A DNA stretch of 41,483 bases from Nocardiopsis listeri. Its GTDB lineage: Bacteria; Actinomycetota; Actinomycetes; Streptosporangiales; Streptosporangiaceae. How positions within the stretch are numbered: the first letter of the stretch is position 1; the number at the start of each line of letters is the position of its first letter. The translations under genes and the position numbers were made by a program. The stretch is taken from the NCBI RefSeq assembly GCF_020741345.1, contig NZ_DYZD01000386.1, positions 1-41,483 of the forward strand, read 5' to 3'. The notes below the pieces were generated by a model, which had not been told where the DNA came from, made no database searches, and saw only the letters and a list, made by a program, of their open reading frames with translations. Positions 1 through 9,357 of the stretch are shown here, one piece after another.

Positions 1-1512
1 GCCGAGATCACCCTGCTGACCGGCATCACCCAATCGATGGTGGCCACGGCCCCGCCGATCGAGAAGGTCCTGCCGGAGCTGCTCGCGTTCCTGCTGGAGG
101 ACCCCGACACCGTGATGGTCGCCCACAACGCGCCCTTCGACACCGGTTTCCTCAAGGCCGCCTGCGAACGCGAGGGCCTGGTGTGGCCGGCGCCCCCAGT
201 GGTCGACACCCTGCGTCTGGCGAGGGCCCTGCTTCCGGCGCCCCAGGTCCGCAATCACCGACTGGGCACGCTCGCCGCCTACTTCGGGGCCCGGGTCGAG
301 CCCAGTCATCGGGCGTTGGACGACGCACGCGCCACCGTGGACGTGCTCAACGGGTTCATCGAACGCCTGGCCCCGCTGGGCGTCACCGGTCTGGAGGAGT
401 TGCGCGCGGTCGCCAAGCCCGCCACCCGCGCCCAGCGGGCCAGACGCCACCTGGCCGAGGACCTGCCCGAGCGCCCCGGCGTGTACGTGTTCAACGACGC
501 CCAGGGGCGCAGCCTGTACGTCGGCAAGAGCAACAACCTGCGCCGGCGCGTGGCCTCCTACTTCACCGCGGCCGAGTCGCGCCGCCGTATCCGGGAGATG
601 GCCGGCCTGGTGGTGTCGGTCACCCCCATCGTGTGCGCCACCGAACTGGAGGCCTCGGTCCGCGAGCTGCGGATCATCGCCGAACGCAAACCACCGTTCA
701 ACCGCCGTTCCCGCAACCCGGAGAACGCCCGATGGGTCAAGCTCACCACGGACACCTACCCCCGACTGTCGGTCGTGCGGGCGGTCCGCGACGACGGTGC
801 TCCCTACCTGGGCCCCTACAACTCCGCACGTGAGGCGGAGGAGGCCAAGGAGGCGTTGTTGCACGCGCTGCCGCTGCGTCAGTGCACCCACACCTTCGCG
901 CCGCCCGAACGCGTGGTCCCCAAGTGCGTGCTCGCCCAGCTGGGTCGCTGCGGCGCGCCCTGCGACGGCACCGAGACCCTGGACGCCTACACCGTCCACT
1001 CCGAGGCCGCCCGCATCGCCATGACCACCGACCCGGCCGTGGTCTTCGACGCCCTCACCGGACGCATCCGCGAGCTCTCCGAGGACCTGCGCTACGAAGA
1101 GGCGGCGAGCCTGCGCGACCGCCTCATGGCCTTCCTGCGCGGCGCCCGCCGGGTCCAACGGCTCACCGCCATCGCCGCGGTACCGCACCTGGTCGCCTCA
1201 CGCCCCGGCGCCACCGGGTGGGAGACGATCGTGGTCCGTCACGGACGCCTGGCCGCCAGTGCCGTCCTCACACCGGGCACCGACCCGGCCGCCTTCCTGT
1301 CCTCCCTGGTCGCCACCGCCGAACGCGTCCCACCCGGTCACGGACCGGTCCCCAACGCCACCGCGGGGGAGACCGAACTGATCATGGACTGGCTCGTCAC
1401 ACCAGGCGCTCGCCTGGTCGAGATCGAAGGTGAGTGGACATGCCCGTTGCGGGGCGCCGAAGCGCACACCCGGATGACACACTGGGCCCATGGCCGCGCT
1501 TCCGCTCAATGA
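1..1512 (+). CDS. DEDDh 3'-5' exonuclease fused to GIY-YIG (UvrC-like) nuclease, 5' partial
   Basis: The reading frame is open from base 1, and the residues before the first ATG (ITLLTGIT, then MV) match the exonuclease fold, so the true start lies left of the window. Order: the remainder of a DEDDh exonuclease (AHNAPFDTGFL, then HRALDDARAT carrying the last His and Asp), then a GIY-YIG domain beginning near LPERPGVYVFND with LYVGKSNNLRRRV, then a UvrC-like Cys-containing region (KCVLAQLGRCGAPCDG) and a UVR-like segment (RYEEAASLRDRL). This is the architecture of M. tuberculosis Rv2191. A role in DNA repair is inferred from both domains. The stop overlaps the next gene start by 23 bp, suggesting coupling. 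Confidence 0.9.
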   Translation, partial: AEITLLTGITQSMVATAPPIEKVLPELLAFLLEDPDTVMVAHNAPFDTGFLKAACEREGLVWPAPPVVDTLRLARALLPAPQVRNHRLGTLAAYFGARVEPSHRALDDARATVDVLNGFIERLAPLGVTGLEELRAVAKPATRAQRARRHLAEDLPERPGVYVFNDAQGRSLYVGKSNNLRRRVASYFTAAESRRRIREMAGLVVSVTPIVCATELEASVRELRIIAERKPPFNRRSRNPENARWVKLTTDTYPRLSVVRAVRDDGAPYLGPYNSAREAEEAKEALLHALPLRQCTHTFAPPERVVPKCVLAQLGRCGAPCDGTETLDAYTVHSEAARIAMTTDPAVVFDALTGRIRELSEDLRYEEAASLRDRLMAFLRGARRVQRLTAIAAVPHLVASRPGATGWETIVVRHGRLAASAVLTPGTDPAAFLSSLVATAERVPPGHGPVPNATAGETELIMDWLVTPGARLVEIEGEWTCPLRGAEAHTRMTHWAHGRASAQ

Positions 1513-2254
1513 CGACCACCCCGTCCGCCGCGCTCCGGTCGTGGCCTACGGCCTGATCGCGGTCAACGTGCTGGTCTACCTGCTCTCCCCGCAGGCCGCC
1601 ACCGCGGTCTGGTACCCCGTCGACCTGTTCGAACGAGTGTGTTCGATCGACGCCTACTTCATGCGCTGGGGCGCCATCCCCGACGAGATGCTCGGCCGGG
1701 TCGACCTGGCCGAGCCGTTGACCCCCGAATGCGGACCCATCGACGGCAAGGTCGTCTGGTTCTCGGTGCTCAGCTCGATGTTCCTGCACGGTGGCTCCGC
1801 CCACCTGCTCGGCAACATGGTGTACCTGTTCGTGTTCGGTCCCGTCGTGGAGGACCGGATCGGCAAGCTCCGCTTCCTGCTGCTGTACCTGGCCACCGGG
1901 GTGGTCGCCGCGTTCGGGCACGCGCTGGTCGACCAGGACGGCGGGATCCCCATGATCGGAGCCTCGGGAGCCATCTCCGGGGTGCTCGGCGCCTACCTCG
2001 TGGTCCAATTCCGAAGCCGGGTCACCACCCTGGTGTTCGGGGTGATCCCGATGCGTCTGCCCGGGTGGGCCGTGGTGGGCAGCTACTTCGCGCTTCAGTA
2101 TCTTCTCTACGTCACATCCTCGACCGCCCCGGGCGGCGGATCCAGCGTGGCCTACGCGGCACACGTCTACGGCTTCGTCGCGGGGGTGATCGCGGGACTG
2201 GCGGTCTACAGACTGCGGTGGCGCTCCGGAACACGCCTCTCCGACGTGTACTAG
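1490..2254 (+). CDS. Rhomboid-family intramembrane serine protease
   Basis: A 254-residue multi-pass membrane protein. Visible family marks are FLHGGSAHLLGNM near residues 98-110, the nucleophile motif GASGA with Ser159, and His225 in the segment AAHVYGFVAGVIAG, which together form the Ser-His dyad. Rhomboids cleave transmembrane substrates inside the bilayer; the substrate here is unknown. The ATG start lies inside the end of the upstream nuclease gene. A loop of about 40 residues between the first membrane helix and the HGG motif (CSIDAYF to KVVW) carries two cysteines and is probably extracytoplasmic. Confidence 0.9.
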   Translation: MAALPLNDDHPVRRAPVVAYGLIAVNVLVYLLSPQAATAVWYPVDLFERVCSIDAYFMRWGAIPDEMLGRVDLAEPLTPECGPIDGKVVWFSVLSSMFLHGGSAHLLGNMVYLFVFGPVVEDRIGKLRFLLLYLATGVVAAFGHALVDQDGGIPMIGASGAISGVLGAYLVVQFRSRVTTLVFGVIPMRLPGWAVVGSYFALQYLLYVTSSTAPGGGSSVAYAAHVYGFVAGVIAGLAVYRLRWRSGTRLSDVY

Positions 2255-2300
2255 GCGGCGCCCCGTCCCGCACACGCTCCACCAACGCCCAGGAGGCACA

Positions 2301-2576
2301 GTGATCACCGCGATCGTCATGATCAAGGCCGACGTTCACCGCATCCCCGAGGTCGCCGAGGCCATCGCCGACATCGACGGGGTCAGCGAGGTCTACTCCG
2401 TGACCGGCGGCGTCGACCTCATCGCCATGGTGCGGGTCCGGCGCCACGAGGACCTGGCGGACGTGATCCCGGGCCGGGTCAACAAGGTGCCCGGCGTGAC
2501 CTCCTCCGACACCCACATCTCCTTCCAGACCTACTCCAAGCACGACCTGGAGTCGGCCTTCGCGATCGGTTGGTAG
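2301..2576 (+). CDS. Stand-alone Lrp/AsnC ligand-binding (RAM) domain protein
   Basis: This 91-residue protein starts at GTG with AGGAGG 5 nt upstream. It has only the dimeric alpha-beta barrel sensing domain of Lrp/AsnC regulators (AIVMIKADVHRIPEVAEAI, then VYSVTGGVDLIAMVRV) and no helix-turn-helix. Such SAM/RAM proteins bind amino acids or modulate partner regulators; neither ligand nor partner can be read here. It lies beside trpD, as in other actinobacteria. A strong hairpin terminator follows. Confidence 0.88.
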   Translation: MITAIVMIKADVHRIPEVAEAIADIDGVSEVYSVTGGVDLIAMVRVRRHEDLADVIPGRVNKVPGVTSSDTHISFQTYSKHDLESAFAIGW

Positions 2577-2600
2577 ACCCGGCCGGGCACGCGAACACAC

Positions 2601-2636
2601 GAGGGGCGCGGTGGATCGGAATCCACCGCGCCCCTC
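2601..2636. terminator. Bidirectional terminator between Lrp-like gene and trpD
   Basis: Perfect 16-bp inverted arms (2601-2616 and 2621-2636) around a 4-nt loop lie between two convergent genes. There is no long U tract, which is common in high-GC actinobacteria. Confidence 0.85.
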
Positions 2637-2673
2637 GTCGTCCCCGAAGGCCCCTACAAGCGCCCTCAGCGCC

Positions 2674-3795
2674 TCAGGCGTCCTCGGCCAGCGCCCGACT
2701 GGCGCTCACCCAGGTCTCCAGCCGTTGCTGCGCCGCACCGCCGTCCACCGCCGCCGCGGCCCGCTCGTAACCGGCGCGTACCGCCTCGGTCAGGTCGCCC
2801 TCGATACCGTCGACCGCCGCCAACGCGGCCCCGGCGTTGAGCAGCACCGCGTCGCGCACCGGGCCGGGCCGACCCGCCACCATGTCGCGCACGGCCTGGG
2901 CGTTGAAGTCCACGTCGCCGCCGCGCAGGGCGTCGGGCGCCGAACGCTCGATGCCCAGGTCCGCCGGATCCAACCGCTCCCGGCGCGCCTCACCGTCCCG
3001 GACGACCCACACGGTGGAGGTGGTGGCCGTGGTCAGCTCGTCCAGGCCGTCATCGCCCCGGAACACCAACGCCGAGGAACCACGGCGGGCGAACACCCCC
3101 GCGATCACCTCGCACATGCGCTCGTCGAACACACCGATGGCCGAGGTGGTGGGCCGCGCCGGGTTGGTCAGCGGACCCAGGAAGTTGAACACGGTCGGCA
3201 CCGCCAGCTCGCGGCGCGGCTTGGCCGCGTACCGCAACGACGGGTGGAACAGCGGGGCGAAGCAGAAGGAGATACCGGCCTCCTCGGCCAGCCGCACGGT
3301 CAGCTCCGGCGGCAGGTCCAGGACCACACCCAAACGCTCCAGTACGTCGGCCGTCCCGCAGGAGGAGGAGGCCGCGCGGTTGCCGTGCTTGACCACCCGG
3401 GCGCCCGCGGCCGAACACACGATCGCCGCCATGGTGGACACGTTCACGGTGTGGGCGCGGTCGCCACCGGTCCCGACGATGTCGAGCGTGGGTCCGGGCA
3501 CCTCGATGCGCACCGCGTGTTCGAGCATGCCCTGAGCGAGACCGGCCACCTCGGACACGCCCTCGCCCTTGGCGCGCAGGGCGATCGCGAACCCCGCGAC
3601 CTGGGCGTCGGTGGCCGAACCCGACATGATCTCGTTCATCGCCCACTCGGTGTCGGCCGCGCTGAGGGAGACCCCGCCCAGCAGGGCGGTGATCAGATTG
3701 GACCAGGTCCGCTCGTGGACGGCGGAGGTCTCCTGGGCGTTGGTATCGAGCGCGTTGTTCTCGGCCGGAGCGGCCGAGGAAACGGGGACGTTCAT
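2674..3795 (-). CDS. trpD: Anthranilate phosphoribosyltransferase
   Basis: A 373-residue TrpD that transfers phosphoribose from PRPP to anthranilate, the second dedicated step of tryptophan synthesis. Family marks are the glycine-rich PRPP loop [46 protein letters not shown] and the acidic GDDGLDE. The N-terminus has about 30 extra variable residues before the helical domain ([13 protein letters not shown]). It stands alone, with no other trp gene nearby, as in the mycobacterial locus (Rv2192c). The untranslated stretch upstream holds a small hairpin at 3840-3863 but no run of Trp codons, so classical attenuation is not evident. Confidence 0.95.
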   Translation of the reverse strand: MNVPVSSAAPAENNALDTNAQETSAVHERTWSNLITALLGGVSLSAADTEWAMNEIMSGSATDAQVAGFAIALRAKGEGVSEVAGLAQGMLEHAVRIEVPGPTLDIVGTGGDRAHTVNVSTMAAIVCSAAGARVVKHGNRAASSSCGTADVLERLGVVLDLPPELTVRLAEEAGISFCFAPLFHPSLRYAAKPRRELAVPTVFNFLGPLTNPARPTTSAIGVFDERMCEVIAGVFARRGSSALVFRGDDGLDELTTATTSTVWVVRDGEARRERLDPADLGIERSAPDALRGGDVDFNAQAVRDMVAGRPGPVRDAVLLNAGAALAAVDGIEGDLTEAVRAGYERAAAAVDGGAAQQRLETWVSASRALAEDA

Positions 3796-3993
3796 GTGGA
3801 CTCCTGGCTGAAGGGCGTGGAAAGGGAAGGGGCTCCGGCGGCGGGCACACGAGTGCGCCCGCCCCGTTCAGAGTCCCCGGGCGAAGGAGAGAGCGATGTA
3901 GGCGCGGCCGCGCCATCGCCCGATGTCGGCGCCGTGGTTGAGGGCTCCGCCCATCACCAATCGACGGCGCAGGTCTCTCTCGCCGTTGTCCTT

Positions 3994-4014
3994 CACGGCC
4001 GTCAGACGGCCGTG
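3994..4014 (-). terminator. Hairpin terminator after the receiver-like gene
   Basis: Perfect 9-bp arms CACGGCCGT and ACGGCCGTG with a 3-nt loop, 24 bp after the stop of the leftward receiver-like gene. No U tract. Confidence 0.55.
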
Positions 4015-4037
4015 CGCGTCACGCCCCACAGTCGTCG

Positions 4038-4469
4038 TCACCCCGTGAGCGCGACCGCACGCCGGCGCATGAGCTCGGCCAGCGCCTCGGCCAGGGCGAC
4101 CGGGTCGATGGGGTGGCTCACCACCTGGTCGGCCTGCGACCAGGTCGCCAGCCAACGGTCGTCCCGCCTGCCCACCAGGAGCAGGACCGGCGGGCCCTGG
4201 AAGATCTCGTCCTTGACCTGCCGGCACAGGCCCATCCCACCGGTGGGCGCGGCCTCACCGTCGAAGATGGCCACGTCGATGCGCTCGGAGGGGTCCTTGG
4301 ACTCCAGCTTGCGCAGGACGCCGGGTGCGGTGGCGCACTCGACGAACTCGACCTTGGGGACATCGGTGGCGGGCCGGCGGCCGATGGCCGTCCGGACCCG
4401 CTCACGGGTGTCGGCCTTGTCGCTGTAGACCAGCACGCGCATCCTGGCGTCCGTGTTCGTACCGCTCAT
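4038..4469 (-). CDS. Degenerate response-regulator receiver domain protein
   Basis: This 143-residue protein has a CheY-like fold only: MRVLVYSDKADTRERVRTAI, a beta strand IDVAIFDGEA with an aspartate where the phospho-acceptor usually lies, then PPVLLLVG and VVSHPIDPVALAEAL. The conserved switch lysine of the KP motif is replaced (SHP) and there is no output domain. It may be a phosphorylation-independent receiver or a signalling partner. It lies upstream of trpD on the same strand, separated by a 242-bp gap with a hairpin. Start: ATG at 4469, with an alternative ATG at 4442. Confidence 0.75.
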   Translation of the reverse strand: MSGTNTDARMRVLVYSDKADTRERVRTAIGRRPATDVPKVEFVECATAPGVLRKLESKDPSERIDVAIFDGEAAPTGGMGLCRQVKDEIFQGPPVLLLVGRRDDRWLATWSQADQVVSHPIDPVALAEALAELMRRRAVALTG

Positions 4470-4960
4470 CGCGCAACCGTCCCATCGCGTCGGTCCTCGG
4501 TCGCCGCCATGGGGGGTGCGACCGTGGCGTTCGTTGACTGTTCGACCCCGACTCTATTGCCTCACGCTGCTCCGGCCCGGATGAGGGTGGGTGGACGTTG
4601 AGGAGTTGAGACCTTGGACACCACAGGATGCCAGGATCTCGGGGACCTTCGTTCAGGGCGCCCCGAGGCGGCGTTGTCCAAAGGTGATCCTTTTGATACC
4701 GGGCCGTTGTTTTTGAGGGGTTCGGGGGACTTTCGGAGGGGTACTGAACGTCTCGGAACGCCTCAGCCGCGCAGGTTCGCGCCACTTCTCGCATGTAGGC
4801 GCGTTGCGTGCCCCGGATCACGGGCGGGGCGGCTACAGTAACGCCCGAGTCACGACCACACCGTCACCCGAGCCGCAGAGGATGGCCGATCCCGGGGCTG
4901 ATCCGTCGCCTTACGGGGGGTCGAGTACGGGTCTTCGCGGGATGCCGTAATAATGCTCCC
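4470..4960. other. Intergenic region upstream of ctaE
   Basis: No convincing gene was found in 491 bp between divergent genes. It holds a short AAAGG-TGAT-CCTTT dyad near 4681, a TACAGT hexamer at 4834-4839 and a TAATAA hexamer at 4948-4953 just before the ctaE start. Local AT content is higher than its surroundings around 4670-4715. Confidence 0.5.
4948..4953 (+). promoter_or_regulatory. Candidate -10 element of a leaderless ctaE transcript
   Basis: TAATAA ends 7 nt before the GTG at 4961, so transcription could start at the start codon itself. No clear Shine-Dalgarno precedes that codon. No good -35 is visible. Confidence 0.5.
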
Positions 4961-5587
4961 GTGGCGACAGCAACCGCGAACCCAAAAACAGCAACCGCAT
5001 CAGCGCATGGTGCGGCAAAGCGTCCTGACCTGGTGAGTGTTGGCACCATCGTGTGGCTGGCCAACGAACTCATGTTCTTCGCCGCGCTGTTCGCGATGTA
5101 CTTCACCATCCGATCGGTGACCAACGGGAACCCCGAGCTCGGCGAGTGGGCGGACGTCCACCTCAACGTGCCGTGGGCCTCGACGATCACCATTGTCCTG
5201 GTGGCTTCCAGCTTCACCGCGCAATTCGGCGTTTGGGCCGCAGAGCGCGGCGACGTCAAGAAGCTGCGCATGTGGTTTTTCATCACGTTCTTCATGGGCC
5301 TGTTCTTCATCCTTGGACAGGCTTATGAGTACTACGAGCTCATCGTCCACGAGGGGCTGACTCTTCAGTCGAGCGCCTACGGGTCGATGTTCTACCTGAC
5401 CACGGGCTTCCACGGACTCCACGTCATCGGTGGTCTGATCGCGTTCCTCATCATGTTGGGACGCACGTACGCCGCGAAGCGCTTCACTCACCAACAGGCG
5501 ACCAGTGCGATCGTCGTGTCCTACTACTGGCACTTCGTCGACGTCGTCTGGGTCGCTTTGTTCTTCACCATCTACTTCATCCAGTGA
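4961..5587 (+). CDS. ctaE: Cytochrome c oxidase subunit III (aa3 type)
   Basis: A 208-residue five-helix membrane protein of the haem-copper oxidase subunit III family, part of the cytochrome aa3 terminal oxidase. Recognisable segments are [44 protein letters not shown] and [20 protein letters not shown]. The GTG at 4961 is preferred because the frame upstream (to 4808) lacks family similarity and family members begin with a short variable tail before VSVGTIVW. It heads the ctaE-qcrCAB operon, as in other actinobacteria, where the bcc and aa3 complexes form one supercomplex. The stop overlaps a possible GTG start of the next frame by 4 nt. Confidence 0.95.
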   Translation: MATATANPKTATASAHGAAKRPDLVSVGTIVWLANELMFFAALFAMYFTIRSVTNGNPELGEWADVHLNVPWASTITIVLVASSFTAQFGVWAAERGDVKKLRMWFFITFFMGLFFILGQAYEYYELIVHEGLTLQSSAYGSMFYLTTGFHGLHVIGGLIAFLIMLGRTYAAKRFTHQQATSAIVVSYYWHFVDVVWVALFFTIYFIQ

Positions 5588-5604
5588 CCCGAAACGGGGA
5601 AACC

Positions 5605-6555
5605 GTGAAATGGATTACCGCGCGGCGGCGGCATCCCCTGGCGGGGTATGCCGTCGTCATCCTCGCGCTAGCCCTGTTCGGGGTGGGATTTGCCGCTCTG
5701 GCCCCCACCTCGGACGAGGCGCGTGCGCAGACGCTCTCGGCCGAGGCCCCGTCCCCCGAGGACGTGGACGTGGCCAACGGCAAGGCCATCTTCGACCAGA
5801 CGTGTGCGAGCTGCCATAACTACGATGGCAGCGGCACCTTCGCTGAGGACGAGGACGGTAACCGGGAGATGACCAACGGCCCCGACCTCCGCGAGGTCGG
5901 GCCCGCTTCCATCGACTTCCAGGTCAGTACCGGCCGTATGCCGTCGATGGACCCCGACAACCAGATGCCGCGCAGGGACATGGTCATGTCCGAGCAGGAT
6001 CTGGCCGACCTGATCGCCTACTACAACGAGTCGATCAGGACCGACGACGCAGGGGCGGACGTCCCCTACGACGTCCCGGGCACCGCCCCCGAGCGTGCGG
6101 ACTTCGAGGACGAGGAGTCCTACGAGATCGCTCTCGAGGAGTACGAGACCGAGTACGACACCTACATCGAAGGTGCCGAAGACGTCGACATGGGCATGAA
6201 GCTCTACCTGACCAACTGTGCGCACTGCCACAGCTGGTCCGGTGGCGGTGGCGCCCTCACCGACGGCCGCTGGGCCCCCGAGCTGCATGACTCGACTCCG
6301 CGTGAGATCTACGAGGCCATGGTCAGCGGACCCGGCGCCATGCCGATGTTCAGTGATGGCGTCATCACTCCCGAGGAGAAACAGGAGCTCATCTCCTACG
6401 TGAAGACGCTGCAGGCGGAACCCAGCGCCGGCGGCTTCTTCGACCTGGAGCGTGTCGGCCAGGTGGCAGAGGGATTCATCGGATGGACCATCGGTCTGTC
6501 CCTGATCATCGCCTGCGCCATCTGGATCACGGCGAAGCAGCGTGCCCATGACTGA
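5605..6555 (+). CDS. qcrC: Menaquinol-cytochrome c reductase dihaem cytochrome c subunit
   Basis: About 316 residues. An N-terminal membrane anchor (YAVVILALALFGVGFAALA) is followed by two c-type haem motifs, CASCH at about 67-71 and CAHCH at about 205-209, and a C-terminal helix (FIGWTIGLSLIIACAIWITA). In actinobacteria QcrC replaces a soluble cytochrome c and passes electrons from the bcc complex to cytochrome aa3. The GTG at 5605 fits the family start before the ARRRHPLA motif; GTG 5584, overlapping the ctaE stop, is the alternative. A long Glu/Asp-rich stretch at about 140-195 separates the haem domains, and another acidic loop follows haem one. Confidence 0.94.
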   Translation: MKWITARRRHPLAGYAVVILALALFGVGFAALAPTSDEARAQTLSAEAPSPEDVDVANGKAIFDQTCASCHNYDGSGTFAEDEDGNREMTNGPDLREVGPASIDFQVSTGRMPSMDPDNQMPRRDMVMSEQDLADLIAYYNESIRTDDAGADVPYDVPGTAPERADFEDEESYEIALEEYETEYDTYIEGAEDVDMGMKLYLTNCAHCHSWSGGGGALTDGRWAPELHDSTPREIYEAMVSGPGAMPMFSDGVITPEEKQELISYVKTLQAEPSAGGFFDLERVGQVAEGFIGWTIGLSLIIACAIWITAKQRAHD

Positions 6556-7678
6556 GAACAACAACAACGACAACAACGAGGCCGGTGCCGACGAACGCGT
6601 CGTCGGCACCCCGGCGGACACCGATGACGTGGTGACCGAGACCTCGGCTCGCTCCGAGAGTGAGCACAACGGGCCGTACCTGGCCTCGGAGACCCACAAG
6701 CACTCGGAGGAGAAGCAGCGTCGTGGCGAGAAGCTCGCCTCGATCTGGTTCCTCATCGCCTTCCTCGGCGGTATCGGGTTCCTGGTCTCCTACTTCCTCT
6801 TCCCGCCGAACGCGGCGGGGGAGCCGGCGATCGGCGACCCGCAGATCGGCCAGTACGCGAACGCGCTCATGGGTGGCACGCTCACCCTGGCGATGTTCGC
6901 CATCGGTGCCGGTATGACGGTGTGGGCGCGCAACGTGATGCCCCACTACGAGGTGGCCTCTCCCTACGACGACCTTCCCTCCAGCGAAGAGGAGAAGAGC
7001 TCCTTCAGCGAGTTCTTCATGAAGAGCGCCGACGAGAGCGGCTTCACCAAGCGTCCGCTGATGCGCCGCACGCTCATCCTCGCCATGCTGCCGCTGGGTC
7101 TGGCCCCGATCGTGCTGCTGCGCGACACCGGGCCGCTTCCCGGCGACCAGATGAAGGAGACCCGCTGGGTCGACGGCATGCGCATGTACGTCGAGGGCAC
7201 CCACCGTCACCTCAAGGCCGAGGACCTGGAGAACGACCCGTACGGGATGATCTCCGCCCTTCCGGCCCTGGACGACGAGGGTTACCCGCACGGGATGAGC
7301 CTCACCGACCAGGCCAAGTCCGTCATCCTGCTCATCAAGGTGCCGGAGGACGACTGGAAGTCCGGGATGAACGCTCCTGTCCGTGAGGGCAGTGACGAGA
7401 CCCACCTGAACTGGACCCACCAGGGCATCGTGGCCTACTCGAAGATCTGCACCCACGTCGGTTGTCCCGCGGCGCTCTACGAGCGCACCACGCACAGGAT
7501 CCTGTGCCCGTGCCACCAGTCCACGTTCGATGCCACCGACGCCGCCAAGGTCGTCTTCGGACCGGCCCACCGGCCGCTGCCGCAGCTGCCCATCGGCGTC
7601 GACGACGAGGGTTACCTCGTCGCTCGGGGTGACTTCAACGAGCCGACCGGGCCGACGTTCTGGGAATACAAGGACTAG
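6548..7678 (+). CDS. qcrA: Menaquinol-cytochrome c reductase Rieske iron-sulfur subunit
   Basis: About 376 residues. An Asn/Asp-rich N-terminal tail is followed by three predicted membrane helices (SIWFLIAFLGGIGFLVSYFLF, ALMGGTLTLAMFAIGAGM, LILAMLPLGLAPIVLL) and a Rieske domain whose cluster ligands lie in CTHVGCP and CPCHQSTF. It accepts the first electron from menaquinol in the bcc complex. ATG 6548 overlaps the qcrC stop by 8 nt, suggesting translational coupling; GTG 6542 is two codons upstream. Confidence 0.95.
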   Translation: MTENNNNDNNEAGADERVVGTPADTDDVVTETSARSESEHNGPYLASETHKHSEEKQRRGEKLASIWFLIAFLGGIGFLVSYFLFPPNAAGEPAIGDPQIGQYANALMGGTLTLAMFAIGAGMTVWARNVMPHYEVASPYDDLPSSEEEKSSFSEFFMKSADESGFTKRPLMRRTLILAMLPLGLAPIVLLRDTGPLPGDQMKETRWVDGMRMYVEGTHRHLKAEDLENDPYGMISALPALDDEGYPHGMSLTDQAKSVILLIKVPEDDWKSGMNAPVREGSDETHLNWTHQGIVAYSKICTHVGCPAALYERTTHRILCPCHQSTFDATDAAKVVFGPAHRPLPQLPIGVDDEGYLVARGDFNEPTGPTFWEYKD

Positions 7679-7681
7679 TCG

Positions 7682-9328
7682 ATGAGTAAGACCACGCAAG
7701 CACCCAAGGCGCTTCGCGGCGTCGGCAACTTCATCGACGACCGCTTCCACCTGGCCAAGACCGGCGAGAAGAACCTGCGCAAGGTCTTCCCGAACCACTG
7801 GTCGTTCATGCTGGGTGAGATCGCGCTGTACTCGTTCATCATCCTGCTCGTCACCGGCGTGTTCCTCACACTCTGGTTCAAGCCGAGCATGCTGGAGGTC
7901 GTCTACGACGGCTCCTACGAGCGCCTCCAGGGCGTTCCCATGAGTGAGGCGTTCGCCTCGACCCTGCACATCGACTTCGATGTCCGGGGCGGGTTCCTCG
8001 TTCGTCAGATCCACCACTGGGCCGCTCTGATCTTCGTGGCCTCGCTGGTGGTGCACATGCTCCGTGTGTTCTTCACCGGTGCGTTCCGCAAGCCGCGTGA
8101 GATCAACTGGCTCATCGGTGTCGCCATCTTCTCCCTGGCCATGGTCGAGGGCCTCTTCGGCTACTCGCTGCCGGACGACCTGCCCTCGGGCATGGGTGTC
8201 CGCATCCTCCAGGGCGTGATGCTGGCGATCCCGCTGGTGGGCTCCTACATCTCGATGTTCCTGTTCGGCGGGGAGTTCCCCGGCGAGGACATCATCACGC
8301 GTCTGTACATGCTGCACGTGCTGCTGCTCCCGGCGATCCTGCTGGCGCTCATCGTGGCGCACTTCATGATCCTTTGGCACCAAAAGCACACGCAGTATCC
8401 AGGGCAAGGACGAACGGACAAGACCGTGGTCGGAACACCCATGTTCCCGGCCTTCGCGGTCAAGGCGGGTGGATTCTTCTTCTTCACCTTCGCCGTGATC
8501 GCCGGTCTGAGCGCGTTCGTCCAGATCAACCCGATCCACCTGTTCGGCCCCTTCAGCCCGACGTCCATCACCTCCGGTCTCCAGCCGGACTGGTACATGG
8601 GCTTCATGGAGGGCTCGCTGCGCATCTTCCCGAACTCGCTCGACTTCACGATCCCGATCGGCCAGGGGTACCCCATCGTCACGGCGGTGCTGGTCCCGGG
8701 TCTGGGCGTCATGGGTCTGCTGTTCGGCGCGCTCGCGGCGTGGCCGTTCATCGAGCAGTGGATCACCGGTGACAAGCGCGCCCACAACGTCGCCGACCGT
8801 CCGCGCAACGCTCCGACCCGTACGGCTCTGGGCGTCGGCGGCATCGTCTTCTACGGTGTGCTCTGGCTCGCCGGTTCGAACGACATCCTGTCGGAGACGT
8901 TCTCGATCGAGCTGTACGTGACCACGTACATCTTCCGTGTGCTGATCTTCGTGGGTCCGGTCCTGGGCTACATCATCGCCAAGCGGATCTGCCTGGGTCT
9001 GCAGCGGCGTGACCGGGAGACCCTGGAGCACGGCTACGAGAGCGGCATCATCCAGCAGCTGCCCAGTGGTGAATTCATCGAGGTCCACAAGGAGAGCTCG
9101 GCGGAGACCACCCACGTGCTGGAGAGCAAGCCGGTCATCACCTCCACCGCACTGGAGGAGCCCGAGACCGACGACAACGGTGTGGAGAACCCCAACACCC
9201 GCAAGGGCATGGGCAGGTTCCGTCGCGCCCTGGCCCACTGGTACACGAAGGACAACGTCTCCTTCGATGGGGTGGAGGCCCACACCGGGCACCACCTGCA
9301 CCATGGAGCCGAGAACAAGGACCACTAG
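7682..9328 (+). CDS. qcrB: Menaquinol-cytochrome c reductase cytochrome b subunit
   Basis: A 548-residue multi-pass membrane protein that binds two b haems and forms the quinol sites of the bcc complex. Recognisable are RQIHHWAALIFVASLVVHMLRVFFTGAFRKPRE, FGYSLPDDLPSGMG and LQPDWYMGFMEGSLRIFP, the Qo-site region. The last 100 or so residues form a hydrophilic tail (from LQRRDRETLEHGYESG) typical of actinobacterial QcrB. AAGGA precedes the ATG by 8 nt. It is the last gene of the operon; a 13-bp hairpin terminator follows at 9358. Confidence 0.96.
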   Translation: MSKTTQAPKALRGVGNFIDDRFHLAKTGEKNLRKVFPNHWSFMLGEIALYSFIILLVTGVFLTLWFKPSMLEVVYDGSYERLQGVPMSEAFASTLHIDFDVRGGFLVRQIHHWAALIFVASLVVHMLRVFFTGAFRKPREINWLIGVAIFSLAMVEGLFGYSLPDDLPSGMGVRILQGVMLAIPLVGSYISMFLFGGEFPGEDIITRLYMLHVLLLPAILLALIVAHFMILWHQKHTQYPGQGRTDKTVVGTPMFPAFAVKAGGFFFFTFAVIAGLSAFVQINPIHLFGPFSPTSITSGLQPDWYMGFMEGSLRIFPNSLDFTIPIGQGYPIVTAVLVPGLGVMGLLFGALAAWPFIEQWITGDKRAHNVADRPRNAPTRTALGVGGIVFYGVLWLAGSNDILSETFSIELYVTTYIFRVLIFVGPVLGYIIAKRICLGLQRRDRETLEHGYESGIIQQLPSGEFIEVHKESSAETTHVLESKPVITSTALEEPETDDNGVENPNTRKGMGRFRRALAHWYTKDNVSFDGVEAHTGHHLHHGAENKDH

Positions 9329-9357
9329 AGTCCATCGGGGTGCGCCCCGAACAGTCG

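Noticed and set aside
3796-4037. Possible trp attenuator before trpD
   Set aside because: A hairpin exists at 3840-3863, but no short frame with tandem Trp codons precedes it.
2611-4428. A 605-codon rightward open frame covering trpD and the receiver gene
   Set aside because: It is antisense to clear trpD motifs, has Arg/Gly/His-rich low-complexity translation, and arises from GC3 codon bias.
6527-9325. A 932-codon leftward open frame across qcrA and qcrB
   Set aside because: Mirror frame of two well-conserved membrane proteins; no domain is recognisable in its translation.
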